Of a stretch of DNA of 20,150 nucleotides, positions 7,384 through 14,706 are shown piece by piece; within the stretch, counting starts at the first letter, position 1, and the number at the start of each line of letters is the position of its first letter. The stretch covers positions 1-20,150 of the forward strand of contig UREH01000022.1 in NCBI GenBank assembly GCA_900546835.1. The letters are read 5' to 3'. The notes under the pieces are model-generated. The model had not been told where the DNA came from. It worked only from the letters and a program-made list of their open reading frames with translations, and did not search any database. The translations under genes were made by a program, and so were the position numbers. The DNA comes from an uncultured Porphyromonadaceae bacterium (GTDB taxonomy: Bacteria; Bacteroidota; Bacteroidia; Bacteroidales; Muribaculaceae).

Positions 7384-9849
7384 TCAAAAACCGACCAGGA
7401 GAGCAAGACGATAGGCAAGGAAAGCGACAATCCATGCAACTGCAGTGTTGTACAGAATCGTAAAAGCCCCGTAACGCCACGCGCCCGTTTCCTTCACTAC
7501 CGCCACAATTGTAGCGATACACGGGCAATACAGCAAAATAAAAATCATGAAACTCAAGGCGACTGCAGGCGTAAAATCAGGCTCGGAGGCAACCTTGAGC
7601 GGATGCGTCAGACGATATGACAAAGCCTGCTCAGAAGCCTCGTCGTCGCCGGTATAGAGCACGCCGAGAGTCGACACTACGATTTCCTTGGCCGGTACAC
7701 CCGCTACAGCGGCAACTGTAGCGCGCCAGGAGAATCCCAGCGGACTAAGCACGGGATTAACGGCCTTGCCGACCATCTCCAGATACGAGTCGTGTTCAGG
7801 ATCGATTTCATCGCTCTGCATGGCAATCTCCTCCGGCTGCATATCTGCGGCTTCCCCCCGCAAAGGGAAGAAATTCAAAGCCCATACCACGATGGATGCC
7901 AGCAGAATCACGCCTCCCATCTTGTTGAGATACTGCTTTCCCTTACCCCACATATGGCGCAGGGATGTTTTAAGTGTAGGAACACGATACGGCGGAAGTT
8001 CCATCACAAACGGAGTCTCATCCTTCTTGAAAAAGAACTTACGAAGCAGTCTTGCGGTCAGAAACGCGACAGCTATACCGATGGCATACATCAGGAAGAA
8101 CATCAGAGCGGCATGCGTCTCGAAAAAAGTGCCAATCAGAAGAACATAAATGGGTATGCGTGCCGAACACGACATAAACGGAGTTATCAGAACCGTAATA
8201 ATCTTGCTCGACCGGCTCTCGATGGTGCGCGCGGCAATAATCGCAGGTACATTGCAGCCGAAACCCATTACCATGGGTATGAACGACTTGCCGTGGAGCC
8301 CTATGCGGTGCATAAGTCTGTCCATGATAAAGGCCGCTCTGGCCATATATCCTGAGTCCTCCATAAACGAAATGAAGAAAAACAGTATCAGGATGTTCGG
8401 AAGAAAAACTATTACGCCACCGACACCACCGATGATACCGTTGGCCACCAGATCTTTCAGAACTCCGTCGGGCATCTTTGCGTTTACAAGCCCAGCAATC
8501 CATTCCACACCGCTTTCGATCCATTCCATAGGAAACGATCCGATGTAGAACGTAACCCAGAATACGAACAGCATGACTGCAATAAAAAGCGGGAAACCGA
8601 ACAGTTTGTTGGTAACCAGGGCGTCGATCATTTTGGTGGTGGATACCTCAGCGGGCCGGTCGGGTGTTTCGAGTGTTTCGGCAAGCGCTCCGGCTATGAA
8701 CCCGTATTTCTCCCCGGCAATCATCGATGAGATATCCTCCTGACCGTTGCGGGCCTCCAGACATTCCCTCGTCTTGTCGCGCAATGCGAGTATGCTCTTA
8801 CCTTCCGGAAGCGGACGCACAACCTGCTCGGCCTCGCTGTCGCCTTCCATCAGCTTGATGGCGAGATAACGCGGCGAGAAATGACGACTTATATGCGGAT
8901 CATGCTTGATAGCGTCCTTGAGAGTTGTGATAGCCTCCTCGAAATCGTGCCCGAGAGGAACATGGATATGTCTTACCCATTCATTGCGGCGTTCATATAC
9001 GGATATGATGGTGTCGAACAGGCGGTCGATTCCCTCGCCTGTACGGCTTACGGTCGGCACGATAGGAACACCTATCATCTTGCCGAGCGACTCGTAGTCG
9101 AGCCGGACTCCCGAACGGCGCATCTCGTCGTACATGTTCAGTGCGATTACCATTGGCTGGTCCATATCTATCAGCTCGGTGGTAAGATAGAGATTGCGCT
9201 CGAGATTTGAGCCGTCGACTACGTTTACGATTATATCAGGGTCGTTTTCGCTCAGAAAGCGACGCACATACAGCTCTTCCGGACTATAGGCCGACAGGGA
9301 GTACGTGCCCGGCAGATCCACGATATTGAACGTATAGCCGTCGTACCGGAATACTCCCGTCTTGGAATCAACGGTTACACCGCTGTAGTTCCCGACATGT
9401 TCCTGAGCACCCGAGGCGATATTGAAGAGCGATGTCTTTCCGCAATTGGGGTTGCCGATAAGTGCCACATTGATTGTATGGCTTCTCCCTTCGAAATCAG
9501 AGCTATGCTCGCTCCTCGGGTGTGCATTCTGCGGAATCTCTTTCTCCTCTACGGGAGAATTTCCGCGATGCACATCGGATTCCGCGGTCCTGACATGTGG
9601 CGGCGGGAGTACTTCGCGCGCCTCCTCGACCGGCACAACTTCTATCATGGCCGCCTCGCTCCGGCGCAAAGATACTTCATAGTTCATCAACCGGTATTTA
9701 ACCGGGTCGTTGAGCGGGGCCGAGAGAATTGCCGTTATTTCGCGGCCTTTCACAAAGCCCATCTCCATTACGCGCTTCCGGAACGCTCCGTGGCCAAGCA
9801 CTTTCAATATAACGGCCGACTGGCCGCTCTTAAGATCCGACAATCTCAT
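7384..9849 (-). CDS. feoAB: Ferrous iron transport fusion protein FeoA-FeoB
   Basis: This 821-residue fusion starts with an FeoA SH3-like domain (residues ~1-75, MRLSDLKSGQSA...), a ~50-residue polar linker, then the FeoB G domain: G1 IGNPNCGKTS (~131-140), G3 VDLPGTYS, G4-type NMYD. The membrane part has two gate regions, including FMSCSARIPIYVLL and a second half with FPLFIAVMLFVF earlier and LLYCPCIATIVAVV near the end. FeoB moves Fe2+ across the inner membrane with GTP-linked control; FeoA fusion is common in Bacteroidetes. The start is the ATG at 9849; a TTG at 9900 would extend it by 17 residues without family support. It lies 79 bases downstream of nrdJ on the same strand. I see no convincing Fur site. 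Confidence 0.95.
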   Translation of the reverse strand: MRLSDLKSGQSAVILKVLGHGAFRKRVMEMGFVKGREITAILSAPLNDPVKYRLMNYEVSLRRSEAAMIEVVPVEEAREVLPPPHVRTAESDVHRGNSPVEEKEIPQNAHPRSEHSSDFEGRSHTINVALIGNPNCGKTSLFNIASGAQEHVGNYSGVTVDSKTGVFRYDGYTFNIVDLPGTYSLSAYSPEELYVRRFLSENDPDIIVNVVDGSNLERNLYLTTELIDMDQPMVIALNMYDEMRRSGVRLDYESLGKMIGVPIVPTVSRTGEGIDRLFDTIISVYERRNEWVRHIHVPLGHDFEEAITTLKDAIKHDPHISRHFSPRYLAIKLMEGDSEAEQVVRPLPEGKSILALRDKTRECLEARNGQEDISSMIAGEKYGFIAGALAETLETPDRPAEVSTTKMIDALVTNKLFGFPLFIAVMLFVFWVTFYIGSFPMEWIESGVEWIAGLVNAKMPDGVLKDLVANGIIGGVGGVIVFLPNILILFFFISFMEDSGYMARAAFIMDRLMHRIGLHGKSFIPMVMGFGCNVPAIIAARTIESRSSKIITVLITPFMSCSARIPIYVLLIGTFFETHAALMFFLMYAIGIAVAFLTARLLRKFFFKKDETPFVMELPPYRVPTLKTSLRHMWGKGKQYLNKMGGVILLASIVVWALNFFPLRGEAADMQPEEIAMQSDEIDPEHDSYLEMVGKAVNPVLSPLGFSWRATVAAVAGVPAKEIVVSTLGVLYTGDDEASEQALSYRLTHPLKVASEPDFTPAVALSFMIFILLYCPCIATIVAVVKETGAWRYGAFTILYNTAVAWIVAFLAYRLALLVGF

Positions 9850-9928
9850 TGCAGGAAGATTCGTTTCAGTTATAAGACATCTCGCCTGAGGCGGAGGCAA
9901 TCCCCCCGAACATAGTCAGGTCGATATA

Positions 9929-12475
9929 TCAGCCGCATTTAGAGGTACCGCACGACGTGCAGATCAGGCAGCCTTCCTGATATATCAGTGTTTCCTGACC
10001 GCAGTTGGGACACCGCTGTCCGCTGGCCTTCGTACCGTTCGGCAGATACTTCTTGAGAGCACGCTCCACACCCATTTTCCATGTATTGATGCTCATGGAG
10101 TCAAGCTCAAGACCTCCGACAAGTTTCAGCACCTGATCAATAGGCATTCCGTATCGGAGCACTCCGGAAATCAGTTTGGCATAGTTCCAGTATTCGGGGT
10201 TGAACTTATCTGAAAGGCCCTCGATTGTCGTCTTATGACCACGTTTGTTTACGAACTGGAAATCATAGCGTTTGGTGCCGTCGGCACTCATCGCCTTTAT
10301 AATCTTTCCGTGAGTGACAGATTTCGGACAGAAAATACCGTCCTCGTCGTCGGCCAGACCGGTAAATATTTCATACGGACGTCCGTCCATTAGTCCGACG
10401 AAGGCAATCCACTTCTCCTTGTTGTTCTGGAAACGGACCACGTCGGCCTCAAGTTCGATGGGGCGCTTCAGTGCGAGAGGATGGATGTCGGAGCATTCAG
10501 CCGGCGAATCGGATTTCTTCTTTTTGCTTTCAAACGATACCAATACACCCGAACGGGAACCGTCGCGATATACGGTGCATCCCTTGCAGCCGGAGCGCCA
10601 TGCCTCCACATAAAGGCGATTCACCATCTCTTCGGTAACGTCGGCAGGAAGATTGATTGTAACCGATATGGAGTGGTCCACCCATTTCTGGATACGGCCC
10701 TGCATATGCACTTTCTCCACCCAGTCTATTTCGTTGGCTGTCGCGCCTGCATACGGCGAACGGCTCACGAGTTCATCAAGCTGCTCCTGCATGTAGTCGT
10801 TGCGTTCCTCTATGCCGTTGATTTTCATCCATTCAAGGAACTTGGGATGATAGACCACATATTCCTCGAATGCGTCGCCGGTCTCATCTACATAGTCGAC
10901 CCGAACATTGGCGTCGTTAGGATTGACCTTCCTGCGGCGTTTATAGACGGGCATGAAAACAGGCTCGATGCCGGATGTGGTCCGCGTCATCAGGCTTGTT
11001 GTACCGGTCGGCGCGATGGTAAGGCAGGCGATGTTACGTCGTCCGTAGCGCACCATATCGTCATACAGCTCAGCCGACTGCTCCTTGAGGCGCAGCATGA
11101 AAGGATTGTTTTCTTCGCGCTTTGCATCGAAAATCTCGAAGGCACCGCGCTCTTTAGCCATTTCGACCGAGGAAGCATACGCGGCCAGAGCCAGCCGACG
11201 ATGAACGCTTTCGGAAAAATCCGTAGCTTCAGGCGTGCCATAGCGCAGACCCATGGCGGCTATCATATCGCCCTCGGCGGTGGTTCCGACACCCGTACGG
11301 CGCCCCTTTAGCGTCTTAGCCTTAATTTTCTCCCAGAGATGGCGTTCGGGGCCTTTTACCTCAAGAGTTTCGGGATCGGAGTCGATTTTATTAAGGATAA
11401 GGTCGATTTTCTCCATTTCAAGATCGATGATATCGTCCATTATCCGCTGCGCCTTACGCACGTGAGCTTCAAACTTCTCGAAATCGAATTCCGCCTGCGG
11501 CGTAAAGGGGTTCTTTACATAGGAATAGAGATTGATGGCGAGCAGACGGCAGGAATCGTAGGGACATAGCGGAATTTCTCCGCACGGATTCGTGGAGATA
11601 GTACGGAAACCGAGATCCGCATAGCAGTCGGGGAGCGACTCACGAATAATAGTGTCCCAGAAGAGCACACCGGGCTCGGCTGACTTCCATGCGTTGTGAA
11701 TAATCTTATCCCAGAATGCCTTCGCATCGACCTCTTTGGTGATTTCCGGATTCGCACTGTCGACCGGATAGGTCTGCGTGTACTTGCCGTTTTCTGTCGC
11801 GGCACGCATGAATTCGTCGTCGATACGAACGCTAACATTAGCGCCCGTAACCTTGCCCTCCGTCATCTTGGCATCGACAAATGCCTCTGAATCCGGATGC
11901 TTGATGCTGACGGTCAGCATCAGAGCGCCGCGACGGCCATCCTGGGCGACCTCACGTGTGGAATTGGAGTATCGATCCATAAACGGTACCAGACCGGTCG
12001 ACGTCAGGGCCGAATTCTTAACAGGTGTTCCCTTCGGACGTATATGGCTGAGATCATGGCCGACCCCTCCACGACGCTTCATCAGCTGAACCTGCTCTTC
12101 GTCGATACGGATTACGCCGCCGTAAGAATCCGGAGCGCCGTCCAGACCGATTACAAAACAGTTGGAGAGCGAGCCGACCTGATAGCTGTTGCCGATTCCC
12201 GACATAGGGCTCCCCTGGGGCACAATATATTTGAAATCCTTCAGATACCCGAACACTTCGTCGTGGCTCATCGGATTGGGATATTTGCTTTCGATTCGGG
12301 CAATCTCCGATGCGATGCGGTGATGCATATCGTCGGGTGTAAGTTCATAGATATTGCCGAACGAGTCCTTCAGGGCATACTTGCTCACCCACACACGGGC
12401 GGCCAGCTCGTCGCCGCCGAAATACTTCAGCGTTGCGTCGTAAGCTTCATCGTAAGAATAGTGTTTTGATTCCAT
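9929..12475 (-). CDS. nrdJ: Vitamin B12-dependent (class II) ribonucleoside-diphosphate reductase NrdJ
   Basis: This 848-residue class II reductase makes deoxyribonucleotides using adenosylcobalamin, in the presence or absence of oxygen. Visible motifs are the active-site Cys in SLSNCFVIG, the NPCGEIPLCPYD loop (~residue 295-305, with the catalytic N-x-C-x-E), and LTIAPTGTTSLM. A TSCPD-type domain follows, then a C-terminal zinc-ribbon-like tail with Cys pairs (CPNCG...CLICTSCGTSKCG), which in the family passes electrons from thioredoxin. No N-terminal ATP cone is seen. No cobalamin riboswitch is recognisable upstream. It sits between dnaA and feoAB on the same strand, and its leader shares a 14-base motif with that of dnaA. 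Confidence 0.95.
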   Translation of the reverse strand: MESKHYSYDEAYDATLKYFGGDELAARVWVSKYALKDSFGNIYELTPDDMHHRIASEIARIESKYPNPMSHDEVFGYLKDFKYIVPQGSPMSGIGNSYQVGSLSNCFVIGLDGAPDSYGGVIRIDEEQVQLMKRRGGVGHDLSHIRPKGTPVKNSALTSTGLVPFMDRYSNSTREVAQDGRRGALMLTVSIKHPDSEAFVDAKMTEGKVTGANVSVRIDDEFMRAATENGKYTQTYPVDSANPEITKEVDAKAFWDKIIHNAWKSAEPGVLFWDTIIRESLPDCYADLGFRTISTNPCGEIPLCPYDSCRLLAINLYSYVKNPFTPQAEFDFEKFEAHVRKAQRIMDDIIDLEMEKIDLILNKIDSDPETLEVKGPERHLWEKIKAKTLKGRRTGVGTTAEGDMIAAMGLRYGTPEATDFSESVHRRLALAAYASSVEMAKERGAFEIFDAKREENNPFMLRLKEQSAELYDDMVRYGRRNIACLTIAPTGTTSLMTRTTSGIEPVFMPVYKRRRKVNPNDANVRVDYVDETGDAFEEYVVYHPKFLEWMKINGIEERNDYMQEQLDELVSRSPYAGATANEIDWVEKVHMQGRIQKWVDHSISVTINLPADVTEEMVNRLYVEAWRSGCKGCTVYRDGSRSGVLVSFESKKKKSDSPAECSDIHPLALKRPIELEADVVRFQNNKEKWIAFVGLMDGRPYEIFTGLADDEDGIFCPKSVTHGKIIKAMSADGTKRYDFQFVNKRGHKTTIEGLSDKFNPEYWNYAKLISGVLRYGMPIDQVLKLVGGLELDSMSINTWKMGVERALKKYLPNGTKASGQRCPNCGQETLIYQEGCLICTSCGTSKCG

Positions 12476-12482
12476 TCTTTCA

Positions 12483-12496
12483 GGAGGTAGTTATAC
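12483..12496 (-). promoter_or_regulatory. Leader motif of nrdJ shared with dnaA (GTATAACTACCTCC)
   Basis: Read on the - strand, this site is GTATAACTACCTCC and ends seven bases before the nrdJ ATG. The dnaA leader has the same 14 bases with one difference. It is not a Shine-Dalgarno sequence: ACCTCC equals the anti-Shine-Dalgarno of 16S rRNA. The role is unknown; a translational or protein/RNA-binding control site is possible. Confidence 0.4.
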
Positions 12497-12588
12497 TAAA
12501 AAAGGGAGTTTGGAGTCTCGGAATAAACATACGGCATCTCCGACTACGCCTGTCAGCAATAGCCGGAACAGCCGTTTGAATGCCACCG

Positions 12589-12619
12589 CAAACTTCGGAA
12601 ATTTCAGTGAATCTCGCAA
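12589..12619 (-). promoter_or_regulatory. Possible nrdJ promoter (Bacteroidetes type)
   Basis: On the - strand, TTG (12619-12617) is followed after exactly 20 bases by GAAGTTTG (12596-12589), one mismatch from the Bacteroidetes -7 box TAnnTTTG. The spacing equals that of the dnaA candidate promoter. It would give nrdJ a leader of ~105 bases and its own transcription start. Confidence 0.35.
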
Positions 12620-12620
12620 G

Positions 12621-12662
12621 TCGGGAAAGTCGATTTTTTAAAATTGTTGATAAGTTTCCCGA
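12621..12662. repeat. Inverted repeat around an AT-rich core in the dnaA-nrdJ gap
   Basis: TCGGGAAA (12621-12628) and TTTCCCGA (12655-12662) form an 8-bp inverted repeat separated by 26 AT-rich bases. The core holds TGTTGATAA (12645-12653), one mismatch from the DnaA box TGTGGATAA. It lies just upstream of the candidate nrdJ promoter, where an operator would be expected. AAGTTTCCC of the right arm recurs at 12718-12726. Confidence 0.4.
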
Positions 12663-12686
12663 AACGAATGCCCAAAATACAATAAA

Positions 12687-12713
12687 GCAGTGCATTAGAA
12701 ATAAACGCACTGC
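12687..12713 (-). terminator. Candidate terminator of dnaA
   Basis: GCAGTGC (12687-12693) pairs with GCACTGC (12707-12713) around a 13-base loop, 37 bases past the dnaA stop. On the - strand the stem is followed by TTTATTGTATTTT, an interrupted T-run. The stem is short, so termination may be partial and allow read-through into nrdJ. Confidence 0.5.
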
Positions 12714-12749
12714 CTGAAAGTTTCCCAGAAGGTCGGGCGGCGGCAACCG

Positions 12750-14138
12750 TCAGTCGCCATAAAATGACTTTTCGATAGCAGCTATATCGTCCTGAAGCTG
12801 CTTTTCAAACGGCAGACGCTCCTCGATATTCTTACAAGCGTAGATTACCGTGGCGTGATTGCGCGAAAGGCGCGTGCCAATAGCGGTCAGAGCCATTTTG
12901 GCGTGTTTTTTTGCAAGATACATCACCATCTGACGCGCGTCTGAAATCTCACGTTTGCGCGATTTGGTGAAAATAGTTTCCGGATCAATCTTGTAGTGAC
13001 TGGCCACACACTGCGTCACCATATCGAAATTGATGGTGCGGCGGTGCATCTTCACCACATTATTCATCACCATGCGGGCGAGATCTACGGTGATGTCACG
13101 GTTCATGACGGTGGCATGGGCCAGCAACGAGACTACAATTCCCTCAAGCTCACGCACACTGTCGGTGACATTTTCAGCTATATAATCCATCACCTCGTCG
13201 GGAATCTGAAGACCATCCTGCTCTGCCTTCATGCGAAGCACCTCTCGGCGAAGCTGCAGATCGGGCTTCTCCAGTTCCACTGTCATCCCCCACTTGAACC
13301 TCGAAAGCAACCGGTCGGCCATGCCCTGAAGCTGCGTGGAATTGCAGTCGCTCGAAAGTATAATCTGCTTCTGATTCTGATGCAGGTGATTGAAAATATG
13401 GAAGAATGTGCTCTGCGTGGCCGGCTTACCGATAAGATCCTGGATGTCGTCGACAATAAGGGTATCTATGCTCTGATAGAAATTGATGAACTCATTGATC
13501 TTACCGTTGAATCTGGCTACAGTAAACTGGCTTTCGAACAGACGGGCACTCACATAAAGTATTCGGGCGTCTGGATTGTTCTCGCGCAATTTGATTCCTA
13601 TAGCCTGAATGAGATGAGTCTTGCCCACACCGGTCGGTCCGAATACGAACAGCGGATTGAACGTGGTGCATTTCGGATCGTTTGCAATGGCCTCGCCTAT
13701 AGCACGGGCAATCCTGTTGGAGGCCGAACCGCAGTAGTTCTCAAACGTATAATGGGGATTGAGCTGCGAGTCGAACACCTTCTCCACCTGCGTCTGAAAC
13801 ATGCCTCCGTTCAGTTTCTGGCGCCGCAGGAGCGGTGTATTCGTCAGACCGGCCTCATTAATGCCCGTCTCCGGCTTGTTGGAAATCTGGTTGTAATGAT
13901 AGAACAGCTTTACGCCATCGCCATAGACACGACGGATCGTAGCGCCGAGAATATTCAGATATGTATCCTCGATATGCTCTTTAAAATATGGCGAGGGAAC
14001 TCCGAGCGTCAGGCGCCCGTCGGCAAACCCGATTGAAACAATCGGCTTGAACCAGGCGTCGAATTGCTCGGGGCGCAGATTGTCGGCGATAATACGCTGA
14101 CAATCCTCCCACAATTGCTGATGAGTCTTGTTCGTCAT
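12750..14138 (-). CDS. dnaA: Chromosomal replication initiator protein DnaA
   Basis: This 462-residue AAA+ protein binds DnaA boxes and opens the replication origin. Domain I starts THQQLWEDCQRIIADN...FDAWFKPI; a short variable domain II follows; domain III has Walker A GPTGVGKT (~167-174), Walker B LIVDDIQ (~227-233) and the sensor/Arg region LLSRFKWG; domain IV ends with the DNA-binding signature LSRNHATVIYACK. I take the ATG at 14138, giving MTNKTHQQLW as in related proteins. A GTG at 14174 would add 12 residues encoded by the motif shared with the nrdJ leader, which argues that this stretch is untranslated. It is followed by nrdJ on the same strand after 274 bases. Confidence 0.96.
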   Translation of the reverse strand: MTNKTHQQLWEDCQRIIADNLRPEQFDAWFKPIVSIGFADGRLTLGVPSPYFKEHIEDTYLNILGATIRRVYGDGVKLFYHYNQISNKPETGINEAGLTNTPLLRRQKLNGGMFQTQVEKVFDSQLNPHYTFENYCGSASNRIARAIGEAIANDPKCTTFNPLFVFGPTGVGKTHLIQAIGIKLRENNPDARILYVSARLFESQFTVARFNGKINEFINFYQSIDTLIVDDIQDLIGKPATQSTFFHIFNHLHQNQKQIILSSDCNSTQLQGMADRLLSRFKWGMTVELEKPDLQLRREVLRMKAEQDGLQIPDEVMDYIAENVTDSVRELEGIVVSLLAHATVMNRDITVDLARMVMNNVVKMHRRTINFDMVTQCVASHYKIDPETIFTKSRKREISDARQMVMYLAKKHAKMALTAIGTRLSRNHATVIYACKNIEERLPFEKQLQDDIAAIEKSFYGD

Positions 14139-14141
14139 TAC

Positions 14142-14155
14142 GGAGGTTGTTATAC
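14142..14155 (-). promoter_or_regulatory. Leader motif of dnaA shared with nrdJ (GTATAACAACCTCC)
   Basis: Read on the - strand, this site is GTATAACAACCTCC, ending three bases before the dnaA ATG; 13 of 14 bases match the site before nrdJ. The match ends sharply on both sides, which suggests a defined element rather than a duplicated region. Confidence 0.4.
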
Positions 14156-14207
14156 CGGCGTCAAGACGTTCCACATATTCGTAGGGAAACGCAGAGACGC
14201 AGACAAT

Positions 14208-14231
14208 AAAAAAATATTAAAAAAAATATTA
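14208..14231. repeat. Perfect tandem AT-rich 12-mer in dnaA leader
   Basis: AAAAAAATATTA occurs twice in direct tandem (14208-14219 and 14220-14231), ~70 bases upstream of the dnaA ATG. The unit has no G or C. AT-rich 12-13-base repeats are typical of DNA-unwinding elements of replication origins; alternatively it may only affect dnaA transcription or leader folding. Confidence 0.6.
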
Positions 14232-14318
14232 GGAGAGGTCGTTTTTCCGGTCAGAAGCCTTGGCGCATATGGTCAGAAATGCTCCAGGATGGCTTAGATT
14301 TCTCTCATTTTTGCAATA

Positions 14319-14352
14319 CAAAATTATAGCAATTTTTTTTCTAAAACAATTC
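14319..14352 (-). promoter_or_regulatory. Candidate dnaA promoter (Bacteroidetes type)
   Basis: On the - strand, GAATTG (ending at 14347) is followed after 20 bases by TAATTTTG (14326-14319), an exact match to the -7 consensus TAnnTTTG. A start near 14312 would give dnaA a leader of ~175 bases that contains the AT-rich tandem repeat and the shared motif. Confidence 0.55.
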
Positions 14353-14642
14353 AAAATATGTTTGGAATTTCGGTTTCAGCCAAAGCACGCTAATTTTCAG
14401 GCACTTATAAATAATTTAAACCGACGCTTTCAATAATACCACATAACACTCACTCAATCGACGTATTAACTATAGATGTGACAGCTTTGAAATATCGGGG
14501 AATTTCCACCGACTGTGCTTTATCATAAGACTAAACGGCATTTTGACTCATAAGCTAAAATTATGGAAATATATTAACTATTCGGAATGATTCCTCATAG
14601 TTGAAAACTGCTTTTCTGTTGCAAATACAACCACAAAAATCA
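14353..14642. other. AT-rich intergenic region between dnaA and galM
   Basis: I see no gene here. The stretch is clearly AT-richer than its surroundings. It holds the 10-mer TATTAACTAT twice (14464-14473 and 14572-14581), an imperfect pair TCATAAGACTAAA / TCATAAGCTAAAA (14523 and 14548), a small dyad GGAAT-G-ATTCC (14584-14594), and on the + strand TATGTTTG (14357-14364), which matches the -7 box but has no gene behind it. I find no perfect DnaA box. Confidence 0.5.
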
Positions 14643-14680
14643 GGCGGTGTGCCCTGCATATGATAATGCGACACACCGCC
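14643..14680 (-). terminator. Terminator of galM
   Basis: GGCGGTGTG (14643-14651) pairs perfectly with CACACCGCC (14672-14680), with a further inner GCAT/ATGC pair (14656-14659 and 14666-14669). On the - strand the stem is followed by TGATTTTTGTGG. It begins 27 bases after the galM stop. Confidence 0.75.
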
Positions 14681-14706
14681 CATATTTCTTCTGTAGTTCT
14701 TCCGGA

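Noticed and set aside
10481..11311. Long open frames opposite nrdJ, dnaA (12996-14036) and priA (16664-17761)
   Set aside because: They are antisense shadows of conserved genes in GC-balanced coding DNA, with no recognisable domains.
12480..12746. 88-codon open frame on the - strand between dnaA and nrdJ
   Set aside because: It needs a TTG start, covers the dnaA terminator hairpin and the candidate nrdJ promoter, and the product resembles no protein.
12476..12749. Cobalamin riboswitch before the B12-dependent reductase
   Set aside because: I looked for the B12 box core (GCCACTG) and a large structured leader; neither is present.
14139..14174. GTG start for dnaA at 14174
   Set aside because: The 12 extra residues are not part of the family and would be encoded by the motif shared with the non-coding nrdJ leader.
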